DNA of 37,701 bases, taken from positions 1-37,701 of the forward strand of contig CALEST010000329.1 of the NCBI GenBank assembly GCA_937907555.1, in the 5' to 3' direction. Source of the stretch: an uncultured Sediminibacterium sp. (GTDB lineage Bacteria; Bacteroidota; Bacteroidia; Chitinophagales; Chitinophagaceae). The translations under genes were made by a program, and so were the position numbers. Positions 22,309-30,397 of this stretch are shown piece by piece; the stretch's first letter is position 1; each line of letters opens with the position of its first letter. Under the pieces are notes generated by a model. That model was given only the letters and a program-made list of their open reading frames with translations. It had not been told where the DNA came from and did not search any database.

Positions 22309-23316
22309 TTAAATTTTCTTCTTTGCTAAAATTGAAAAACCATCTTCATCTTTCACAATGGTATTGCTTAATCTTTCCAGTCCCGCTATCTCCATTTCCA
22401 CAGTATCCCCTGGCTGCAACCATTGTTCAACATAATTGGGATCATTTAATTTTCCTGTTCCGTTCAATTCCAGAAAACAGCCGGTACCCACGGTGCCGCT
22501 TCCAATTACATCGCCCGCCTGTATATTAACCCCATAAGAGCAACGCTCAATAATTTCTGCAAAAGTCCAGTCCATATCACCCACATTTCCTTCGCTCACT
22601 TGCACCCCATTCACCCAGCATTTCATTGGCAGATTCCAGGATTTGCCCACATGTCCTTCTTTAGCAGGAATTTCAAATTGTTCCAATTCGTCCAGGGTAA
22701 CCAAACAAGGTCCAATAACCGTTGAAAAATCCTTTCCTTTAGCAGGTCCCAGATTCAAAAGCATTTCTTCCATCTGCAGTCTTCTGGCACTCATATCATT
22801 CATGATCATCAAGCCACCAATATATTGATCTGCATGCTCTGCTCTTATATTTCTTCCGTTTCTGCAGATAACAATGGCTGCTTCCAGTTCAAAATCCAAT
22901 TTTTCAAAATGATCCGGCATGCAAACAATATCGCCAGGCCCCTGGATACTATGGTGATTGGTAAAATAAAAAATTGGGTATTGATCAAACTCAGGAATCA
23001 TGTCTACTTTTCTGTTTCTTCTGGCAGCAGCAACGTGTTGTCTGAATGCATAACCATCTCTGCAGGAAGTAGGAAAAGGAACCGGCGCCAACAACATTGC
23101 TTCTTCAATCGGCAAACCTCTGTCTTTGCTTAAACGCCCCGATTTAATGGCAGCTTCGGTTTGCTGAGCAATCGGAAACATATCGTCCCAGTAATGCAGA
23201 AACATATTCATGCTATTGGGTAATTCCGGATGCATGGCATCACAGTCGAATAACAAACCATCTACTAAAAAAGCCAGTTGATCGTGTCCGTTGGATAAAT
23301 AAGAAACAAGCTTCAT
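22309..23316 (-). CDS. Fumarylacetoacetate hydrolase family protein
   Basis: Carbon-carbon bond hydrolase of the FAH superfamily, 335 aa, with the N-terminal SH3-like region plus the catalytic domain. Likely catalytic His94 lies in GYAFRQHVAAARR. Metal ligands appear as Glu143 and Glu145 in KLDFELEAAIVI and Asp174 in IMNDMSARRLQ. GSGTVGTGCFLELNG closes the active site. It resembles the bacterial fumarylacetoacetases of tyrosine/homogentisate breakdown, but no hmgA or hppD homologue is in the window, so I do not assign fahA. It is the first gene of a two-gene operon with the flavin reductase; a full -7 box lies 18 bases upstream of its ATG. Confidence 0.91.
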   Translation of the reverse strand: MKLVSYLSNGHDQLAFLVDGLLFDCDAMHPELPNSMNMFLHYWDDMFPIAQQTEAAIKSGRLSKDRGLPIEEAMLLAPVPFPTSCRDGYAFRQHVAAARRNRKVDMIPEFDQYPIFYFTNHHSIQGPGDIVCMPDHFEKLDFELEAAIVICRNGRNIRAEHADQYIGGLMIMNDMSARRLQMEEMLLNLGPAKGKDFSTVIGPCLVTLDELEQFEIPAKEGHVGKSWNLPMKCWVNGVQVSEGNVGDMDWTFAEIIERCSYGVNIQAGDVIGSGTVGTGCFLELNGTGKLNDPNYVEQWLQPGDTVEMEIAGLERLSNTIVKDEDGFSILAKKKI

Positions 23317-23334
23317 GCACTTTCAATTTGGTCA

Positions 23335-23342
23335 CAAAAATA
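23335..23342 (-). promoter_or_regulatory. Bacteroidota-type -7 box upstream of the FAH-family gene
   Basis: Minus-strand TATTTTTG matches TAnnTTTG, 18 bases upstream of the ATG at 23316. A small GGCT-AAAA-AGCC hairpin (23343-23354) abuts it upstream. No clear -33 TTG. Confidence 0.42.
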
Positions 23343-23390
23343 GGCTAAAAAGCCTGCCTTAGCACTTATCTTTAAGGCATAATTGCTGCC

Positions 23391-25925
23391 ATGAATAAAT
23401 TGAATTTTAATCGGGTGCTTTTTACTGCACTGCTAATTTTTTTTACGGGTAATCTTATTGCAAAAGAGAATAGCTGGATTCGGATTAACCAGCTGGGTTA
23501 TCAGCCCAATGGCTCAAAAGTGGCTGTGTTTGTTAGCAAGGAGCAAGCTTCCATAACGCATTTTGAATTAGTTAGTGTAGCGTCGAAGCAAGTGGTGTTT
23601 AAAACCACCACAGGCCAGCGTTTTGGAGCTTATGGTCCTTTTGCAATGGGGTATCGCCTTAATTTCAGTGCGTTCAAAGGCAAGGGTAAATTTTACATTA
23701 AGGCAGGAGGAGCAAAGTCTCCTGAATTCAGGATCGACAATCAGGTGTACAAGGGCACAGCCGATTTTTGTTTGCAATACATGCGACAGCAAAGAAGCGG
23801 GTATAATCCATTTCTGAAAGACAGTTGTCATACGCATGATGGATATACTTTGTATGGGGCAGCTGCAGGATTACCGGATAGTACCATTATTGACGCCAGT
23901 GGTGGATGGCACGATGCCAGTGATTATTTACAATATAGTACTACCACGGCCAATGCCACTTTTCATTTACTGGCAGCATACCGGGATTTTAAAAATGTAT
24001 TTGCTGATCAGTACGACTGGAACGGACTAAAAGGCAAGAACAATCGCGCAGACATAATGGATGAAGCCAAATGGGGACTGGACTGGCTGGTAAAAATGCA
24101 TCCCCGTAAAGACTGGATGTTTAATCAACTGGCAGACGACAGAGACCATATGAGTATGCGCATTCCCAAAGAAGATGCTTATTACGGAAGAGGATTTGAG
24201 CGCCCTGTTTATTTTATTAATGGGGAACCTCAACAGCGGGGTAAATTTTTAAATAATACCAAGGGTACCAGTTCTACAGCTGCCAAGTTCAGTGCAGCTT
24301 TCTCACTGGCTTCCCAACTTTTTAAAGGCACACCGCAAGCAGATTTGTATGCAACCAAATCTTTGTCAGCTTATGAATATGCTTTTATTAAGCCTGGAGT
24401 TACACAAACTGCTTCAGTACGTTCGCCCTATATTTATGCAGAAGACAATTGGGTAGATGATATGGAACTGGCTTCTGCCATGCTGATTGCCAAAGATCAG
24501 ACTGCTGCTGATAAAGCTTTTCAATATGCTTTGCAGGAACCGGTTACACCCTGGTTGGGCAAAGACACTGCCAGTCATTATCAATGGTATCCTTTCATTA
24601 ACCTGGGACATTATGAACTGGCCAAACAATTGAAAGACAAAAGAAGAGATACCATTATTCAGTTTTATCGCAATGGAATAGAGGGGGTTTGGAACAAAGC
24701 AAAACAAAACGTTTTTTACAGAGGAATCCCTTTTATCTGGTGTAGCAATAATTTAACCGTTTCATTTGCCATTCAATGTCTTTGGTATAGCAACTTAACG
24801 GGTAGCAAAGAATTTGATGAACTGGCACAGGCCAATATCGATTGGTTGTTTGGTTGCAATCCCTGGGGTACCAGCATGGTATACGGATTGCCTGAATGGG
24901 GCGATACACCCGTAGATCCGCATTCTGCCTTTACACATATCAAGAACTATCCAATCAACGGAGGATTAGTGGATGGGCCTGTTTATACCAGCATCTATAA
25001 AAACTTAATTGGCATTCAGTTGAATGATCCGGATGAATACGCCGAATTCCAAAGTGACTTGGCCGTATATCACGATGATTATGGCGATTACAGTACCAAT
25101 GAACCAACCATGGATGGAACAGCCAGCTTGGTTTATCTGCTCGCAGCCAAGGAGCAGGAAGGGCTTTCCGGATTAAAATCAATCACGGGAGATAGAAAAA
25201 CACAAATAACACAGGCGTCTATTCCAATATACCAAATGGGTGCGGTTGTTAAATCGTTGAATCCGGCAGAACCTGCTGTAGCATTGGTTTTTACAGGAGA
25301 TGAATATGCGGAGGGATTAACAACGGTTGAACAGATACTGGCCCGCGAAAAAGTAAAAGCTGGTTTCTTTTTCACCGGAAGATTTTATCGTAATCCTGCA
25401 TTTACAAAAGGTATAAAAGCTTTGCAAAAAAACAATCATTATCTGGGAGCACATAGCAACAATCATTTGCTCTACAATGATTGGACAAAGCGGAATCAGT
25501 TATTGGTAAGCTATGATTCTTTTAATACAGACCTGAAAAAAAATTTTCTGGCCATGGAAGACCTGGGAATTGATACACGAGACAGTAAATTATTTATTCC
25601 ACCTTATGAATGGTGGAATGACAGTGTGGCCAACTGGTGCGATTGGAACGGACTTCGATTATTCAGTTTTACCCCGGGAACCTATACCAATGCAGACTAT
25701 ACCTGGCCCGAAATGGGAAATAGTTACCAATCCAATGCTGCGTTGATGAATAAACTAAAAGATTTGGCAGCAACCCCTGGAAAATTGAATGGCAATATTT
25801 TATTGTTACACGTGGGTACTGATCCCAGACGAAAAGAAAAACTCTACAATGAACTGCCTGCTATTATTCGTTTGCTGCGAAGCAAGGGGTATGCCATTAA
25901 AAGGATAGATGAGTTGATCAATTAA
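23391..25925 (+). CDS. Secreted GH9 glycosidase fused to a polysaccharide-deacetylase-like domain
   Basis: An 844-residue exported enzyme. Signal peptide about 1-24. An N-terminal Ig-like CelD_N domain (about 27-112) opens with WIRINQLGYQPNGSKVAVF. The GH9 (alpha/alpha)6 barrel (about 120-600) has catalytic-base aspartates Asp175 and Asp178 in GGWHDASDY and general acid Glu571 in YSTNEPTMDGTASLVYLLA. The C-terminal region (about 625-844) has a NodB-like layout: ALVFTGDEYAEG with Asp637, metal-type His688-x3-His692 (GAHSNNHLLY), FIPPYEWWN, and a C-terminal LLHVGTDPR. The first Asp of the canonical TFDD motif is missing, so deacetylase activity is uncertain. GH9 members cleave beta-1,4-glucans and related chains; the substrate here is not evident. 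It stands alone, without SusC/D genes beside it. A weak -7-like TATCTTTA lies at 23367-23374. Confidence 0.92.
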   Translation: MNKLNFNRVLFTALLIFFTGNLIAKENSWIRINQLGYQPNGSKVAVFVSKEQASITHFELVSVASKQVVFKTTTGQRFGAYGPFAMGYRLNFSAFKGKGKFYIKAGGAKSPEFRIDNQVYKGTADFCLQYMRQQRSGYNPFLKDSCHTHDGYTLYGAAAGLPDSTIIDASGGWHDASDYLQYSTTTANATFHLLAAYRDFKNVFADQYDWNGLKGKNNRADIMDEAKWGLDWLVKMHPRKDWMFNQLADDRDHMSMRIPKEDAYYGRGFERPVYFINGEPQQRGKFLNNTKGTSSTAAKFSAAFSLASQLFKGTPQADLYATKSLSAYEYAFIKPGVTQTASVRSPYIYAEDNWVDDMELASAMLIAKDQTAADKAFQYALQEPVTPWLGKDTASHYQWYPFINLGHYELAKQLKDKRRDTIIQFYRNGIEGVWNKAKQNVFYRGIPFIWCSNNLTVSFAIQCLWYSNLTGSKEFDELAQANIDWLFGCNPWGTSMVYGLPEWGDTPVDPHSAFTHIKNYPINGGLVDGPVYTSIYKNLIGIQLNDPDEYAEFQSDLAVYHDDYGDYSTNEPTMDGTASLVYLLAAKEQEGLSGLKSITGDRKTQITQASIPIYQMGAVVKSLNPAEPAVALVFTGDEYAEGLTTVEQILAREKVKAGFFFTGRFYRNPAFTKGIKALQKNNHYLGAHSNNHLLYNDWTKRNQLLVSYDSFNTDLKKNFLAMEDLGIDTRDSKLFIPPYEWWNDSVANWCDWNGLRLFSFTPGTYTNADYTWPEMGNSYQSNAALMNKLKDLAATPGKLNGNILLLHVGTDPRRKEKLYNELPAIIRLLRSKGYAIKRIDELIN

Positions 25926-25930
25926 CAACA

Positions 25931-26215
25931 CTACCACTTTTCTTCATCGGAAGCAGAAGGGTCTTGTTTGTATTTTTCGCGGGAGGCTTTTTTCTCTGCC
26001 AGTCTCTGCAATATGGCTTCTGCAATCACAGGTGCAGCATCCGTTGTATTAGCCTGGTCTAAAAGGATTTTGATTTTTGCTTCGCTTACATCAATTCGAT
26101 AAAGAATAAAAACCAGTTTTTCAAAATCCCTCGAGATAAGCCAGTCAATGGCCTTAATTAAATCTGCTTTGTTCAGCTGTTCAATGGTTGCAATATCTAA
26201 AATGGGTTCAGCCAT
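25931..26215 (-). CDS. Small hypothetical protein
   Basis: I do not recognise a family. It is a 94-aa, mostly helical, soluble, charged protein: ATIEQLNKADLIKAIDWLI, then RDFEKLVFILYRIDVSEAKIKILL, then APVIAEAILQRLAEKKASRE and an acidic end SASDEEKW. No signal, membrane segment or cysteine. It is the last gene of a leftward run, 8 bases after the TIGR02757 gene, and ends 5 bases from the convergent GH9 stop. The tight coupling suggests a real gene, possibly functionally linked to TIGR02757. Confidence 0.78.
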   Translation of the reverse strand: MAEPILDIATIEQLNKADLIKAIDWLISRDFEKLVFILYRIDVSEAKIKILLDQANTTDAAPVIAEAILQRLAEKKASREKYKQDPSASDEEKW

Positions 26216-26223
26216 AGTTAAAT

Positions 26224-26997
26224 TTAATATTTCTCAATCACTCCCAGGCCAAAGAGGGCAAAGTCGTATTTGGCGGGATCTTTAGGGTCCAGTTTTTTTA
26301 AGTAATTGGTGAGCTCTTCAGCGGCCAGCCAGTCTGTTTGTTTGCGATCTAATAACTGAAATCTTTTTGCTACCCTGGCCACATGAACATCAATAGGGCA
26401 AATGAGTTGGTGTGGTTTTATCTGATTCCAAATGCCAAAGTCTACACCCTGCTTGTCCTTTCTTACCATCCATCTCAAAAACATATTTAGCCTTTTACAA
26501 CTAGACCCTTTTTCGGGAGTTGATATATGTTTACAGGTTCTTAGCGGAGCATCTTCTAAAGAAAAAAAATAATGATGAAAATAACTAAGTGCCTCTTTTA
26601 CAGAATCGGGCGCTTTGTTTCCGGGCATGAATGCATTTTCAAGCGATTCATATTGTTGATAGTGTTCCCTGAAAAATTCAACGAAGTATAATAAGTCGGT
26701 TGCATTAAAAGTGCGGTGTTTAAAGCCTTCCAGCTTTTTTAATTCAGTGGGTCCCGCATCAAGGCAAAACCGATGTGGCTGCATATCCATCAGCTGCATC
26801 AGTTCTCTGGATTTTTGAATAATGGTGGTTCTGTTCCCCCAGGCAAATATAGCAGCAAAAAATCCCGCTATTTCTATGTCTTGTTTCTTCGTGAATAAGT
26901 GGGGAATACAAACAGGATCAGCGGCAATAAAGCCAGGCTGATTGTACTCTTTTACTTTTCTATTGAAAAAGGCCTGTAATTTCTCCGTGGCTTCCAT
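26224..26997 (-). CDS. TIGR02757 (DUF2400) family protein
   Basis: Conserved protein of unknown function, 257 aa, no signal peptide. Recognised by overall family features: DPVCIPHLFTKKQDIEIAGFFAAIFAWGNRTTI near the N-terminus, KRLNMFLRWMVRKDKQGVDFGIW in the middle, and CPIDVHVARVAKRFQLLDRKQTDW with DPKDPAKYDFALFGLGV at the end. The layout of helices with a late PxDVHVxRxA segment is reminiscent of helix-hairpin-helix DNA glycosylase folds, but I see no catalytic proof and treat this as inference. It lies 4 bases after the serine hydrolase gene and 8 before the small unknown. Confidence 0.88.
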   Translation of the reverse strand: MEATEKLQAFFNRKVKEYNQPGFIAADPVCIPHLFTKKQDIEIAGFFAAIFAWGNRTTIIQKSRELMQLMDMQPHRFCLDAGPTELKKLEGFKHRTFNATDLLYFVEFFREHYQQYESLENAFMPGNKAPDSVKEALSYFHHYFFSLEDAPLRTCKHISTPEKGSSCKRLNMFLRWMVRKDKQGVDFGIWNQIKPHQLICPIDVHVARVAKRFQLLDRKQTDWLAAEELTNYLKKLDPKDPAKYDFALFGLGVIEKY

Positions 26998-27001
26998 TCC
27001 A

Positions 27002-28057
27002 CTAATTTAATAAGCGGGTCATGATTTCAATGCCCAGCTTGTCTGCAATATCATTCTTGCTGAATGCATTAATCACTACCACAATACAATGTTGATTTTT
27101 GGGATTAAATGCAGCAAAAGTAGAGAACCCATATGTTCCGCCGTTATGCCAATACATCAGCGTTTTGCCAGATTGTTCAATGGTATGCCAGCCTTTGGCA
27201 ATGGCTATCTGGTCATTTAGTCTGGCGGTTTTAGATAGCACAGATTGAACCACCGGGTGGGTTGCCTTACTGGCCATAAATTCAAGATATTGCAGCAAAT
27301 CAGTGGCGTCCGATTTAATGCCACCGGCACCGGCTAATATACTCATATCCCAATAAGCAGCTGGTTCGTTTCCAAAAAATCCAATTGCTTTGGGCATTTT
27401 TTTTGCTGCTTGCAAACCTGTATGCTTCAGTTGAAAAGGTTGATTAATGTACTGGTTTAGTAATTTCTCATAGCTTTTGCCACTGATATTTTGAGCAATC
27501 AATCCTGCTAGTCCTGCACCTAAATTTGAATAAGCCACTTTGCCAAATGTTCTGGGTTCCGTTTTGCTCAAATAGAAATAGAGGTTTTCAAGATCATAGT
27601 CGGCATAAGGTTGTAAGCGATCTTTTGGAATACCCATATTTTCTGGCAATCTGGGCAAACCAGATGTGTGGTTCATTAAATGCACCAATTGAATGGGTAA
27701 GATCAATGGATTGTTTCTTAAACTATCAGGTAAGAATTGCACCATTAAGCTGGTATCGGCAAGGCCATTGGCTTGTAATACCGATTCAAGTATAAAAGCA
27801 GTAAATGTTTTGCTGATACTTCCTATTTCAAATTGCGTGTTTGGAGTAAACGGCTGGTTCGTTTGTTTATCTGCTACTCCGGCACTGAAAAACTGGCGCT
27901 GCCCTTTTACAGAACTGGCAATATAAATACCCGGCACTGTATTTAATTTAAATACACTGTCTACTTTCGTCTGAATGGCCAAAGCAATATTGTCCTGTGC
28001 ATGCACTACTTGTGCCAAGCAGAACAGACCAATTAAACAACCTTTGAATATTTTCAT
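27002..28057 (-). CDS. Secreted serine hydrolase, class C beta-lactamase/PBP fold
   Basis: Active-site serine enzyme of 351 aa with a signal peptide (MKIFKGCLIGLFCLAQVVHA). Catalytic motifs: Ser80-x-x-Lys83 (EIGSISKTF), Tyr176-x-Asn178 (VAYSNLGAG) and, in the KTG position, His304-Asn-Gly306 (WHNGGTYG). This combination is typical of D-aminopeptidase/esterase-like members rather than dedicated beta-lactamases, so cell-wall peptide or ester hydrolysis is as likely as antibiotic cleavage. It begins exactly where the PLP enzyme's stop codon ends (no gap), so the two are translationally coupled. Confidence 0.9.
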   Translation of the reverse strand: MKIFKGCLIGLFCLAQVVHAQDNIALAIQTKVDSVFKLNTVPGIYIASSVKGQRQFFSAGVADKQTNQPFTPNTQFEIGSISKTFTAFILESVLQANGLADTSLMVQFLPDSLRNNPLILPIQLVHLMNHTSGLPRLPENMGIPKDRLQPYADYDLENLYFYLSKTEPRTFGKVAYSNLGAGLAGLIAQNISGKSYEKLLNQYINQPFQLKHTGLQAAKKMPKAIGFFGNEPAAYWDMSILAGAGGIKSDATDLLQYLEFMASKATHPVVQSVLSKTARLNDQIAIAKGWHTIEQSGKTLMYWHNGGTYGFSTFAAFNPKNQHCIVVVINAFSKNDIADKLGIEIMTRLLN

Positions 28058-29197
28058 TTATGCTAAAGCATTGTCTAAATCATGAATTAAATCATCCGCA
28101 TCTTCCACGCCAATGCTCAATCTAATTAAGGTGTCGCTTAATCCATTCGCAATTCTTTTTTCTCTTGGAATAGAAGCATGGGTCATAGAGGCAGGATGAT
28201 TGATTAAACTTTCTACGCCTCCCAGACTTTCAGCCAGAGAAAATAATTTAGTAGAAGACAAAACTTTTTTAGCTGCTTCTATACTATCGTCTTTTAATTC
28301 AAAGGAAAGCATGCCGCCAAAATCGCGCATCTGTTTTCTGGCAATGGCATAGTTGGGATGATCTTCGAATCCACACCAGTATACTTTACCTACTTTAGGA
28401 TGTTTTCTTAACCAATGAGCAATGGTTCTTCCGTTTTCGCAATGTCTCTGCATGCGCAAGTGCAAGGTCTTGATTCCTCTTAATACCAGGAAGCAATCCA
28501 TTGGTCCGGGAACTGCTCCACAGCTCTTCTGAATAAAATACAATTGCTCTCTTAGTTCTGCGCTGTTCATCATCAATGCTCCCTGAATCACATCGCTATG
28601 ACCGCCCAGGTACTTAGTGGCAGAGTGCATTACAATATCTGCGCCCATATCCAGTGGGTTCTGTAAGTAGGGAGAAGCAAAAGTATTGTCTACACATAGC
28701 AATACATTGTTTGCTTTTGCTATTGCAGCAGTGCCTTCAATATCTGTTATATTCATTAACGGATTGGTAGGTGTTTCAATCCAGATAAGTTTTGTTTTGG
28801 GGCTTACTGCATTCTTGATATTATTGATATCTGTGGTGTCTACATAGGTAAATACAATACCAAATCGCTCGTATACTTTTGAAAACAAACGATAAGTGCC
28901 ACCGTACATATCATTGGCTGCAATTACTTCATCACCAGGAGACAATAGTTTCATTACTGCATCGGTTGCGGCAACACCACTGCCAAATGCCAGTCCGAAT
29001 TTTCCATTTTCAATTTGTGCATAAGCTTCTTCCAATGCTTTTCTGGTTGGATTCTGGCTTCTTGCATATTCAAATCCCTGGTTTACACCCGGTGCTTCCT
29101 GAACATAGGTTGAAGTTTGATAGATAGGAGTCATGATGGCTCCGGTAGAAGGGTCTGGTTCTGCACCTGCGTGAATGTATTTGGTAGCAATCTTCAT
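28058..29197 (-). CDS. Cystathionine gamma-synthase/lyase family PLP enzyme
   Basis: Trans-sulfuration enzyme of 379 aa. The PLP Schiff-base Lys195 lies in HSATKYLGGHSDVIQG, the Cys/Met-metabolism PLP signature. Other family marks: the start TKYIHAGAEPDPSTGAIMTP, YARSQNPTRKALE, MYGGTYRLF and the late SLGGVESLINHPASMTHASI. The sequence fits both cystathionine gamma-synthase (metB) and gamma-lyase; the residues visible do not settle which, so I give no symbol. It follows DUF2911 by 4 bases and is directly abutted by the serine hydrolase gene. Confidence 0.93.
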   Translation of the reverse strand: MKIATKYIHAGAEPDPSTGAIMTPIYQTSTYVQEAPGVNQGFEYARSQNPTRKALEEAYAQIENGKFGLAFGSGVAATDAVMKLLSPGDEVIAANDMYGGTYRLFSKVYERFGIVFTYVDTTDINNIKNAVSPKTKLIWIETPTNPLMNITDIEGTAAIAKANNVLLCVDNTFASPYLQNPLDMGADIVMHSATKYLGGHSDVIQGALMMNSAELREQLYFIQKSCGAVPGPMDCFLVLRGIKTLHLRMQRHCENGRTIAHWLRKHPKVGKVYWCGFEDHPNYAIARKQMRDFGGMLSFELKDDSIEAAKKVLSSTKLFSLAESLGGVESLINHPASMTHASIPREKRIANGLSDTLIRLSIGVEDADDLIHDLDNALA

Positions 29198-29201
29198 ATC
29201 G

Positions 29202-29774
29202 TTATTTTTTTGCGTTTACTAATGTAAGGGGTAATTCTGCTTTCTGGTTATCCCAAAGAAATACCAGACTGGCTTTGTCTGCTGAATCTTTAAAATAAAT
29301 GGTAAATGTTTCCACTATCTCCTCCGTTGTTTCAGGTTTAATTTCAGCTCTTGCTATGTCTTTTCTAGTATCGTAGGTAAAACTTCCCCAGCAAAAATTA
29401 TCCTTACTTACAATGATGGTCCATTTGTTTTCTGTGGGCACACAAAATAATGTGTACCTGCCTTTGGGCAATACTTTGTTCGCCAATTTAACAGGGCTGA
29501 AAATTTCCAGTTCAGTTGCTTCATTGGCACCCAGTCTCCACAGTTCATTGTATTTTATGATACCTCCGAAAATAGTTCTCCCATTTTTCATGGGACGGCC
29601 ATATATAACTCTGGCAATGGGCTGATTTTTGGCTTTCCCGCTCATTTTAAGCAAGGGGTAGTTGTCTGGCCAATAGCTCATGTCCATGGGTGACTTGTCT
29701 AATTCTGTTGGTTTTTGTTGGGCAAATCCTGCAAATGAGGCAAATACAAATGCCAATAGGAGTCCGATTCGCAT
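29202..29774 (-). CDS. Secreted DUF2911 family protein
   Basis: Exported protein of 190 aa with signal MRIGLLLAFVFASFAGFAQ. DUF2911 marks: VIYGRPMKNGRTIFGGIIKYNELWRLGANEATELEI, then LPKGRYTLFCVPTENKWTII and a C-terminal beta-rich FLWDNQKAELPLTL. The domain is a predicted beta-sandwich of unknown function, widespread in Bacteroidota. A full TAnnTTTG box 16 bases upstream suggests transcription starts here, making it the first gene of a sub-operon with the PLP enzyme, serine hydrolase, TIGR02757 and the small unknown. Confidence 0.91.
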   Translation of the reverse strand: MRIGLLLAFVFASFAGFAQQKPTELDKSPMDMSYWPDNYPLLKMSGKAKNQPIARVIYGRPMKNGRTIFGGIIKYNELWRLGANEATELEIFSPVKLANKVLPKGRYTLFCVPTENKWTIIVSKDNFCWGSFTYDTRKDIARAEIKPETTEEIVETFTIYFKDSADKASLVFLWDNQKAELPLTLVNAKK

Positions 29775-29790
29775 ATGGGTATATTTTTTA

Positions 29791-29798
29791 CAAATATA
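29791..29798 (-). promoter_or_regulatory. Bacteroidota-type -7 box upstream of DUF2911
   Basis: Minus-strand TATATTTG matches TAnnTTTG. It lies in the 29-base gap after the ACP phosphodiesterase gene and 16 bases before the DUF2911 ATG. The -33 region would fall within the preceding gene and is not clear. Confidence 0.42.
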
Positions 29799-29803
29799 CT
29801 TGC

Positions 29804-30397
29804 CTATTTCGCTATCCCTTCTTCAAATTGACCAATGGCAAATTTTTTAACATCTGTAAGAAAAAGATTGGATAGCTCCTGTATCTGAGTATAGTTGCTT
29901 AAGAATAGGTCAAAAGCCTTATTGGAATGTTCCAGGTAGGTGGCCCTTCTCACGAGTCCTTTAAAACTGTTTTCGATGCCCCATTCGTAACGGTAATTAA
30001 ACAGCCAGTTCTGTTGCTCCATATAAGGGAACATACTGTAAAATGGTTCCGGAAACCAATCCCGCTGCTGTTTTAGTAATCCATAGGTTTTTTTAGTAAA
30101 ATCCATCCAGTCTTCTGCACTCAATTCATTGGGGTGGATGGCCAGAAAATGATCGTACACTATGTCTGTAAAAGCACCTGCGTATAAACGAACGGCCGGG
30201 GAGAAGACCTTTTTGATTTCTTTGGTTATTGAATGATCATCGGTGTACATATCAATAGCCCGGTGCAAACGAATCCCTTTTTGAATTCCTATTGGATAAT
30301 CAAACTGTTTTTTCCCTTTAACGAAATCACTGATCATATTACCTGCCAGAATTTCGGGATGATCAAAGGAAAAGTATGCGTGGGCTAAATAATTCAT
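29804..30397 (-). CDS. Acyl carrier protein phosphodiesterase family
   Basis: AcpH-type enzyme (DUF479), 197 aa, that removes the 4'-phosphopantetheine group from acyl carrier protein. Typical features: MNYLAHAYFSFDHPEILAGNMISDFVKG at the N-terminus, GIRLHRAIDMYTDDH with the HD-like His and Asp residues, and LYAGAFTDIVYDHFLA. The length matches the family (about 195 aa). No signal peptide; cytosolic. Its ATG overlaps the stop of the alpha/beta hydrolase gene by 4 bases. Some family members are annotated only as DUF479, so the substrate assignment is by family. Confidence 0.9.
   Translation of the reverse strand: MNYLAHAYFSFDHPEILAGNMISDFVKGKKQFDYPIGIQKGIRLHRAIDMYTDDHSITKEIKKVFSPAVRLYAGAFTDIVYDHFLAIHPNELSAEDWMDFTKKTYGLLKQQRDWFPEPFYSMFPYMEQQNWLFNYRYEWGIENSFKGLVRRATYLEHSNKAFDLFLSNYTQIQELSNLFLTDVKKFAIGQFEEGIAK

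Noticed and set aside
27002..28057. Beta-lactamase resistance gene
   Set aside because: The SxxK/YxN/HxG pattern and exported serine hydrolase context fit general PBP-like hydrolases; nothing indicates antibiotic specificity.
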